This document shows, piece by piece, positions 58,337-64,000 of a DNA stretch of 64,000 bases. The position numbers were made by a program, and so were the translations under genes. Below the pieces are notes generated by a model, which was given only the letters and a program-made list of their open reading frames with translations, was not told the origin of the DNA and searched no databases. Origin of the DNA: Verrucomicrobiota bacterium (GTDB lineage: Bacteria; Verrucomicrobiota; Verrucomicrobiia; Limisphaerales; UBA1319); assembly GCA_022711435.1 (NCBI GenBank), contig JAKLFB010000007.1, positions 1-64,000 of the forward strand, given 5' to 3'. The first letter of the stretch is position 1. The number at the start of each line of letters is the position of its first letter.

Positions 58337-60355
58337 ATGCCCGCCATGCAACACGGATTGGCTCTCGGGACCCTGTCGGTTTGGCTCTGCCTCTGCGCGA
58401 TGGGACAGGCCGTGTCCGAAACCGCGCCGCCTCCCCCTGGCTCAGGGACTCGAGGCGCGAGCCCGGGCGCGCCGAATCCTCTCGCGATCCACCTGCCTGC
58501 AGAAGCGCCCGCGGCGGTGCGCGATGCCCAGGGCCGCATCTATCGCGCGGCGCTCGAGCAGGCGCGTTATCTGCTCGGGACCGTGCATCCGTGGGAGGAG
58601 GATGCGTCGCTGCGTTTGCTGACCGAAAGCCGCAGCGGCGAGCATTGGATTCGGCCCAACACCGGGGCCATCGAGGGCTTCGCCTTCCTGCACCGCTTCG
58701 GCCCCTACGACGAGGGAGCCGTCGGCGTCTCCCGTGCTCAGCTGCTGCGAGACACGCTGGCGCCCATGATGCGCTACCTGGTGGCCACGCATGTCACCGG
58801 CTCGCGGCCGACCGGTGACGGGAAGAGGTGGGGCGATGCCTGGCAGTCGGCACACTGGGCGCAGATGCTGGGGCGCGGCGCATGGTATGTCTGGGCCGAT
58901 CTGCCCGCCGATCTGCAGGACGGGGTGGGCCGCGTGGTTGCCCATGAGGCCGGCCGCATCGCTCAATCCGAGCCCCCTCACCAGCTTCGCTCCGATACCA
59001 AGGCCGAGGAGAACGCCTGGAACAGCCAGATCCTCTCCGTCGCCATGGTGCTGCTTCCGTCCGACGCCCGCTATGCCGAATGGGAGAAGGCGTATCAGAA
59101 ATGGGTCTTGTCCTCCTTTCTTCGCCCCGCCGACGAGCGAAACGACACCGAGGTCGACGGCCGGCCGGTGCGCGAGCAGTTCACCGGCGCGAACATCTTC
59201 GACGACTTCACGCTCGAGAACCACAACATCGTCCACCCCGACTACATGACCACGTTCAGCCTCTCGCTGGGCTGCGCGCCGGACTTCGCCCTGACGCGCC
59301 GCCCGATGCCCGAGGCGCTGCGGTTCAACGTGGCGCCGATCTACGAAAACCTGAAGTGGATGCTGCTACCCGACGGGGGTTTTGTCTATCCGAACGGCCA
59401 GGACTGGGAGCTGTTCCGCAATCCGTCCTGGCTCGGCAAGCACGTGTTGATGGCGGTGTGGGGGGGCGATCCGGACGCCTGGGCCTGGGTGCTGCGCGGG
59501 CTCGAGGTTCTGGAGAAGATGCAGGCCCGCTCCGCCGACGGCGCCGTCTTCCATCCCGGGGAATATTTCTTCGCCTCGACCCAGCACGACTTGTTCCGAT
59601 CCCTGGCCAGCGCATGGCTCTCGCTGCAACTGTCGGGAGAGATTGACCACGCCCCCCGCGAGCGCCTGGGGGTGCGCCACTGGGAATCGGCCAAGATGAT
59701 TCTGCGGCGTTCGCCGAAGGCCGTCCACACGGTGAGCTGGGGGGCCCGGATCATGGCCCAGTGCGTCCCTTGCCGCCTCGATCGCATGGTGTCGCCGCAC
59801 GAGCGCAACGGGATCGGCCATGTCCGCCTCGCCGGCGATCGCGCCGCGCTCCCGCTTCGGCTGCAGCAGGCGGAGATCCGCGAGGGCACGAACGGATTCG
59901 AGGTCCGCCTCACTGTGGATCACGGCCAGGCGATCCGGGCGGAGCTGGCGTTTCGCTCCGAGGCAGACGGCTCTTTCGTGATGGCCGAAAACCTGGTGGC
60001 TCTGACGAATCTGGTCACCGCCGAGATCGCGACAGGCCTGGTCGGCATCCTCAACAACCCCTGCTGGATCTACGAGAAGGCCCGGCGCCGCCTGGCCGCC
60101 GACGGCCGCCCGGTTGAGGCCGCCTCCGGCTGCGGCTTGCAGTGGCGATGGGACGGCGTCCGCCGGATCACGGTCGATAACGTGTTGGCGATCGATTCCC
60201 CGGCGCCGCTGCGCGCCGCCTATCTGGCCGCGGACAAGGCCGAGCGCGGGCGGGTGACCGATCGCCTGGTCCTGAACCATCTGCCTGGCGACCGCGCATG
60301 GATTTCCGGTGCCGCCATCTCGAGCTACCAGGTCGTCCTGCGCGTCGCCGAATGA
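58337..60355 (+). CDS. Secreted alpha/alpha-toroid-like protein, possible polysaccharide lyase
   Basis: 672 residues. Signal peptide (LGTLSVWLCLCAMGQAVS; a second ATG at 58346 is possible). The first two thirds are helical repeats with many Trp and His (DAWQSAHWAQMLGRGAWYVWADL, FTLENHNIVHPDYMTTFSLSLG, LLPDGGFVYPNGQDWELFRN), as in the (alpha/alpha) toroids of heparinase- and hyaluronate-lyase-type enzymes. The last third is beta-rich (FVMAENLVALTNLVTAEIATG). Asn/His/Tyr residues in ENHNIVHPDY could be catalytic. I do not recognise an exact family. It lies upstream of a GH2 gene in the same direction, which supports a role in glycan breakdown. Confidence 0.65.
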   Translation: MPAMQHGLALGTLSVWLCLCAMGQAVSETAPPPPGSGTRGASPGAPNPLAIHLPAEAPAAVRDAQGRIYRAALEQARYLLGTVHPWEEDASLRLLTESRSGEHWIRPNTGAIEGFAFLHRFGPYDEGAVGVSRAQLLRDTLAPMMRYLVATHVTGSRPTGDGKRWGDAWQSAHWAQMLGRGAWYVWADLPADLQDGVGRVVAHEAGRIAQSEPPHQLRSDTKAEENAWNSQILSVAMVLLPSDARYAEWEKAYQKWVLSSFLRPADERNDTEVDGRPVREQFTGANIFDDFTLENHNIVHPDYMTTFSLSLGCAPDFALTRRPMPEALRFNVAPIYENLKWMLLPDGGFVYPNGQDWELFRNPSWLGKHVLMAVWGGDPDAWAWVLRGLEVLEKMQARSADGAVFHPGEYFFASTQHDLFRSLASAWLSLQLSGEIDHAPRERLGVRHWESAKMILRRSPKAVHTVSWGARIMAQCVPCRLDRMVSPHERNGIGHVRLAGDRAALPLRLQQAEIREGTNGFEVRLTVDHGQAIRAELAFRSEADGSFVMAENLVALTNLVTAEIATGLVGILNNPCWIYEKARRRLAADGRPVEAASGCGLQWRWDGVRRITVDNVLAIDSPAPLRAAYLAADKAERGRVTDRLVLNHLPGDRAWISGAAISSYQVVLRVAE

Positions 60356-60449
60356 AGGCGCCCCGCCGCTCTCGAGCGCCATCGGCACGGCGGTCTTGCC
60401 TCCGGCGCCGGCATCCGCGATGATGGCGGCCATCCGCGGGATACACATT

Positions 60450-63401
60450 ATGCAACGCTTCAGCCAACAGCTTCGTTCGATCCGGCGATCCGCCCTCTGG
60501 GCTGCCGTGGCGGTTGTCATCGCCGCCCCCGCGCGGGATGTCGCGGGCGCCGATCACACCCTCTCGCTGGCGGGCCGCTGGCGCTACGAGCTCGATCGCG
60601 AGGACGCCGGGATCCGCGATGCCTGGTTCGCCTCCCCCCGGCCTCATCATCTGAGGCTTCCCGGATCGCTCCCCGCCCAGGGGATCGGCGACGATGTCAG
60701 CCTCGAGACGGCCTGGACGGGCGATATCGTGGACCGGAGCTTCTTCACGGCGCCCGAATACGAGCCCGATCGCCAGCCGGGCCGCATCCGGATCCCCTTC
60801 TGGCTCCAGCCCGACAAGCGCTACGTGGGAGCCGCCTGGTACCAGCGGGATTTCAATGTGCCGCCGTCCTGGGCGGGGCGCCCGATCACCCTCTTTCTCG
60901 AGCGGCCCCACTGGGAAACCCGGGTGTGGCTCGCCGGCGAGAACGCTGCATCGCCCCCGCGCTGCCTGGGGACCAACGACAGCCTGTCGGCGCCTCATGA
61001 GCACTTGCTCGGGATCCTGGCGCCGGGCCGGTATCAGCTCACCATCCGGGTCGATAACCGGCTCGTGGTCGATGTGGGCGTCAATTCCCACAGCGTCAGC
61101 GATCATACCCAAGGCAACTGGAACGGCCTGGCCGGCCGGCTCGAGCTTCGCGCCCGCCCCGCCGTCCGCCTCGAGGCGCCGCGCATCGCCCCCGGCAACG
61201 ATGGATCCGTTCGCCTCGAGATTCCCGTCCGCAACGCCCTCGATACTCCTGCGGCCGGCACGATCGAGACGGTCATCCGCGAGCCGGAGACCGGCCGGAT
61301 CGCCGGCCGCGCCCGAACCCGGTTCAACGCGCCCCCGGAACCGGGCGCGCCGCTTTCCGATGCAGGGGCAGACGGCATTTGCGCCGTGGATCTGCGGCTC
61401 GACGGGCCGCCGCGCCTCTGGAGCGAGTTCGATCCCTGCCTCTACGCGGCCGAGATGCGTCTGGAAACGGACGACGGCCGGTGGAGCGACCGCGTCCGAT
61501 CGACCTTCGGCTTTCGCGAGATCGCGGCGCGCGGCACTCAATTCGTGCTCAATGGCCAGCCCCTGTTCATCCGCGGCACGCTCGATTGCTGCATCTTCCC
61601 GCTCACCGGCCATCCCCCCACCGACGCGGCTTCCTGGAGGCGGCTGATCGGCGTGGCCAAGGACCATGGGTTGAACAATATCCGGTTCCACTCGTGGTGC
61701 CCGCCCGAGGCGGCTTTCGCGGCGGCCGACGAGGCGGGATTTTACTTGCATGTCGAGTGCGGCTCATGGGCCAACCAATCGACCACCCTGGGCGACGGCA
61801 AGCCGGTCGACGCCTGGATCTATCGGGAAGCGGATCGGATCCTGTCAGCCTACGGCAATCATCCGTCCTTCGTGTTTCTTCTCTACGGCAACGAGCCGGG
61901 CGGCCCCAAGGCTGGCGCCTACCTGACCAAGTGGGTCGAGCATTACAAGGCTCGGGATCCGCGCCGGCTTTACAGCAGCGGCGCCGGATGGCCGCAGCTG
62001 CCCGTCAACCAGTTCCATGTCACGCCCGATCCCCGCATCCAGGCCTGGGGCGCCGGCCTCAAATCCCGCATCAATGCCCGCCCGCCCGAAACCGTCACCG
62101 ATTATCGCGATTACATCCAGGCCCGCCCCGTCCCCGTCATCAGCCACGAGATCGGCCAGTGGTGCGTCTACCCCAATTTCGACGAGATCCGGAAATACCG
62201 CGGCTATCTGAAGCCGCGCAACTTCGAGATTTTCCGGGACCGGCTCGAGGCGCATCACATGGGCCATCAGGCCCGCGCGTTCCTGGCGGCCTCGGGCAAG
62301 CTCCAGACCCTCTGCTACAAGGAGGATATCGAGTCGGCCCTTCGCACGCCGGGCATGGGCGGGTTCCAGTTGCTCGACCTTCACGATTTCCCGGGGCAAG
62401 GCACCGCCCTGGTCGGCGTGCTGGATCCGTTCTGGGAAAGCAAGGGCTATGTGACCGCCGCCGAGTTCCGCCGGTTCTGCAACTCGACGGTGCCGCTGGC
62501 CCTGCTCGAGAAACGTGTGTTCACCGCCGCCGAATCGCTCCGCGTCCCGGTCAAGATCGCCCACTTCGGCCCGGCCTCCGCCGAACCGGCCGAGGTCCGG
62601 TGGTCCCTCGAAAACGCGTCCGGGCATCCGGTTCGCGAGGGCTCGCTGGGGGCGCATCGCCTTGGGGCGGGCCAGGAGAATGCGGTCGGCCAGATCGAGA
62701 CATCCCTGGCGGGGATCCGGGCCCCGCAGTCACTCCGGCTCGCTGTCCAACTGCCGGGCACGCCGTTCCGCAACGACTGGGATATCTGGGTGTATCCCGC
62801 CGGGATCGACACCTCGATCCCCGCCGGGATCACCGTGGTCAACGACCTCGATTCGGTGGCGCTCGATGCGCTCGATGCTGGCGGGAGGGTCCTGCTGCTC
62901 ATCCCGCCCCAGCAGGTTCAAGGCGATCGCCAGGGCCCCGTCGCCCTCGGATTCTCCAGCATCTTTTGGAACACTGCCTGGACCCGGCGCCAGGCCCCTC
63001 ACACGCTCGGCATCCTCTGCGACCCCGCCCATCCGCTGTTCCGCCAATTCCCCACCGAATCCCACAGCAACTGGCAGTGGTGGTATCTCATCCATCGCGC
63101 CGGGGCGATGATCCTCGATCCTCTTCCCGCCGAGATGGCGCCTGCTGTCCAGGTGATCGACGATTGGTTCACCGCGCGCAAGCTGGGCCTGGCGTTCGAA
63201 GCCCGCGTGGGCCGGGGCCGCCTCATGGTCTGCAGCATCGACCTGGTCTCGAACCTCGAGTCCGATCCCGTCGTCCGCCAGTTCCGCCGCAGCCTCCTCG
63301 ATTACGTCTCCAGCGATGCCTTCCAGCCCCGCGTCGCCGCAACCCCGGAACAGATCCGCAGCCTCTTCCGCCGTTCCGATGCTGGCGCCGCTGCGAAATG
63401 A
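60450..63401 (+). CDS. Secreted glycoside hydrolase family 2 protein (beta-galactosidase/glucuronidase-like)
   Basis: 983 residues from the ATG at 60450, which gives a clean signal peptide (SALWAAVAVVIAAPARDVAGA). Layout: N-terminal sugar-binding jelly roll (GRWRYELDREDAG, AAWYQRDFNVPPSWAGRPITLFLERPH), immunoglobulin-like domain, TIM barrel with RGTLDCCIFPLTGHPP and NNIRFHSWCPPEAAF. The acid/base Glu is in LLYGNEPGG (E482) and the nucleophile in VISHEIGQW (E567), spacing typical of GH2. The C-terminal 350 residues form extra beta domains. Substrate not predictable by eye. Confidence 0.88.
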   Translation: MQRFSQQLRSIRRSALWAAVAVVIAAPARDVAGADHTLSLAGRWRYELDREDAGIRDAWFASPRPHHLRLPGSLPAQGIGDDVSLETAWTGDIVDRSFFTAPEYEPDRQPGRIRIPFWLQPDKRYVGAAWYQRDFNVPPSWAGRPITLFLERPHWETRVWLAGENAASPPRCLGTNDSLSAPHEHLLGILAPGRYQLTIRVDNRLVVDVGVNSHSVSDHTQGNWNGLAGRLELRARPAVRLEAPRIAPGNDGSVRLEIPVRNALDTPAAGTIETVIREPETGRIAGRARTRFNAPPEPGAPLSDAGADGICAVDLRLDGPPRLWSEFDPCLYAAEMRLETDDGRWSDRVRSTFGFREIAARGTQFVLNGQPLFIRGTLDCCIFPLTGHPPTDAASWRRLIGVAKDHGLNNIRFHSWCPPEAAFAAADEAGFYLHVECGSWANQSTTLGDGKPVDAWIYREADRILSAYGNHPSFVFLLYGNEPGGPKAGAYLTKWVEHYKARDPRRLYSSGAGWPQLPVNQFHVTPDPRIQAWGAGLKSRINARPPETVTDYRDYIQARPVPVISHEIGQWCVYPNFDEIRKYRGYLKPRNFEIFRDRLEAHHMGHQARAFLAASGKLQTLCYKEDIESALRTPGMGGFQLLDLHDFPGQGTALVGVLDPFWESKGYVTAAEFRRFCNSTVPLALLEKRVFTAAESLRVPVKIAHFGPASAEPAEVRWSLENASGHPVREGSLGAHRLGAGQENAVGQIETSLAGIRAPQSLRLAVQLPGTPFRNDWDIWVYPAGIDTSIPAGITVVNDLDSVALDALDAGGRVLLLIPPQQVQGDRQGPVALGFSSIFWNTAWTRRQAPHTLGILCDPAHPLFRQFPTESHSNWQWWYLIHRAGAMILDPLPAEMAPAVQVIDDWFTARKLGLAFEARVGRGRLMVCSIDLVSNLESDPVVRQFRRSLLDYVSSDAFQPRVAATPEQIRSLFRRSDAGAAAK

Positions 63402-63423
63402 GGCAATGGTGGCAAACATCGAC

Positions 63424-63432
63424 AGTTGACAT
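63424..63432 (+). repeat. AGTTGACAT motif in a small palindrome before the RAYT gene
   Basis: CGACA-GTTGACAT-TGTCG at 63420-63437 places AGTTGACAT in the middle of a 5-bp inverted repeat, 28 bases before the RAYT start. The same nine bases form the core of the inverted ends at 6520-6534 and 6873-6887. It may be the recognition site of this transposase. Confidence 0.4.
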
Positions 63433-63460
63433 TGTCGGCAAGCCGCAAGTGGCTGGAGGC

Positions 63461-64000
63461 ATGGCGCGGCGCTGGAGGATCCAGGTTCCCGATGGCTGGT
63501 ACCACGCGACGAACCGGGGCAACGGCGGGGAGGCGGTCTTCCGCACCGACGAGGATCGAATGCGGTTCCTGGGACGGGTGGCCGAGCTGCCGGAACGGTT
63601 CGGGACAGAGGTCCATGCCTTCGTGCTGATGGACAACCATTACCACCTGCTGGTGCGGTGCCGGCAATCGGGCCTGAGCGAGGCGCTCCGCTGGCTTCAG
63701 ACCACCTACGCGATCCAGTTCAACGGGGCGCACCGCCGGCAGGGGCACGTGTTCCAGGGACGGTTCAAGTCGGTGCTCATCCGGCAGGAGGCGGCGCTGG
63801 ATGCGGTGGCCCGCTACGGCCATCTGAATCCGGTGCGGATCGGTGGGCTGGGGTTCTCGAAGGAAGAACAGCGGCGGGCGAAGGTCGCGGGCTGCGCGGA
63901 TCCTGAGGCCGAATTGGTGGCTCGGCGCCTGAGGGTGCTACGGGAGCATCGGTGGAGTTCCTGGCGCGCATATGCGGGCTTGGAGGTCGCGCCGGCGTGG
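63461..64000 (+). CDS. REP-associated tyrosine transposase (RAYT, Y1_Tnp), 3' end outside window
   Basis: 180 codons from an ATG after GGAGG, open to the end of the window. Starts MARRWRIQVPDGWYHATNRG, with the HUH metal-binding motif in HAFVLMDNHYHLLV and the catalytic tyrosine expected in ARYGHLNPVR, where the usual Y-IHLNPVR pattern reads YGHLNPVR. These domesticated IS200/IS605 relatives cut and join single-stranded DNA at palindromic extragenic repeats. All visible motifs are intact, so this copy may be active. A PHD-like RAYT C-terminus lies at the left edge of the window. Confidence 0.9.
   Translation, partial: MARRWRIQVPDGWYHATNRGNGGEAVFRTDEDRMRFLGRVAELPERFGTEVHAFVLMDNHYHLLVRCRQSGLSEALRWLQTTYAIQFNGAHRRQGHVFQGRFKSVLIRQEAALDAVARYGHLNPVRIGGLGFSKEEQRRAKVAGCADPEAELVARRLRVLREHRWSSWRAYAGLEVAPAW

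Overview
The window looks like chromosome of a high-GC member of Verrucomicrobiota. The clearest sign is a pilus-like locus laid out like the Amuc_1098-1102 region of Akkermansia: secretin(s), a PilM-type ATPase, an Amuc_1100-like protein and a PilB/GspE ATPase. PEP-CTERM tails, a W/Y-rich DUF6600 lipoprotein, DUF1080 and PA14-rich secreted proteins, and RAYT (Y1) transposases fit the same group. WaaA implies LPS, so the cell is Gram-negative. HypF/HypC and a pyruvate:ferredoxin oxidoreductase point to anaerobic or fermentative hydrogen metabolism.

Layout. 1-6.9 kb is a mobile and decayed zone. It holds the 3' end of a RAYT gene, a Phd/VapC-type toxin-antitoxin pair, phage-tail-like fragments, a complete-looking ISKra4-type transposase read through a canonical A_AAA_AAG slippery site, and a GmrSD-like (DUF262) restriction pseudogene broken twice. 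Next come a 3' half of an initiator tRNA and a 368-bp element with perfect 15-bp inverted ends and a RAYT remnant. 7-25 kb is housekeeping: waaA, an rluE-like gene, two secreted or lipoprotein genes, mscS, the dnaK / groES-groEL heat-shock block, tsaC/ywlC, trpD, sod, a rhomboid protease and a histidine kinase/response regulator pair. 25-34 kb (minus strand) is the pilus-like operon, read from two tandem lipoprotein secretins through a PilM-PilN fusion, an Amuc_1100-like protein and a small anchored protein to the PilB/GspE ATPase. 34-43.5 kb (plus strand) is a tightly packed run: an APC permease with a C-terminal Usp-like domain, hypF, hypC, nifJ and a dihydroorotate-dehydrogenase-like gene, closed by a strong terminator. 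43.6-49.7 kb (minus) holds a 1491-residue lectin/PA14/PA secreted protein and a double-DUF1080 protein. 49.8-53.4 kb (minus) is three back-to-back CNNM/CorC membrane proteins. 53.6-63.4 kb (plus) is a MacA-MacB-type exporter followed by three secreted hydrolase-like genes (M14 peptidase, alpha/alpha-toroid-like protein, GH2). The window ends inside an intact-looking RAYT gene.

How it fits together. The pilus locus and the exporter are envelope machines; the secreted DUF1080, GH2, toroid and PA14 proteins suggest polysaccharide use. No pilins, PilC, hydrogenase structural genes or exosortase are in the window, so those systems must be completed elsewhere. The most distinctive material is the secretin pair with PilM-PilN fusion, the frameshifted ISKra4 with a start-codon hairpin, the inverted-repeat element sharing a motif with the right-hand RAYT, and two stray PEP-CTERM tails. 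I saw no CRISPR array, rRNA operon or complete tRNA.
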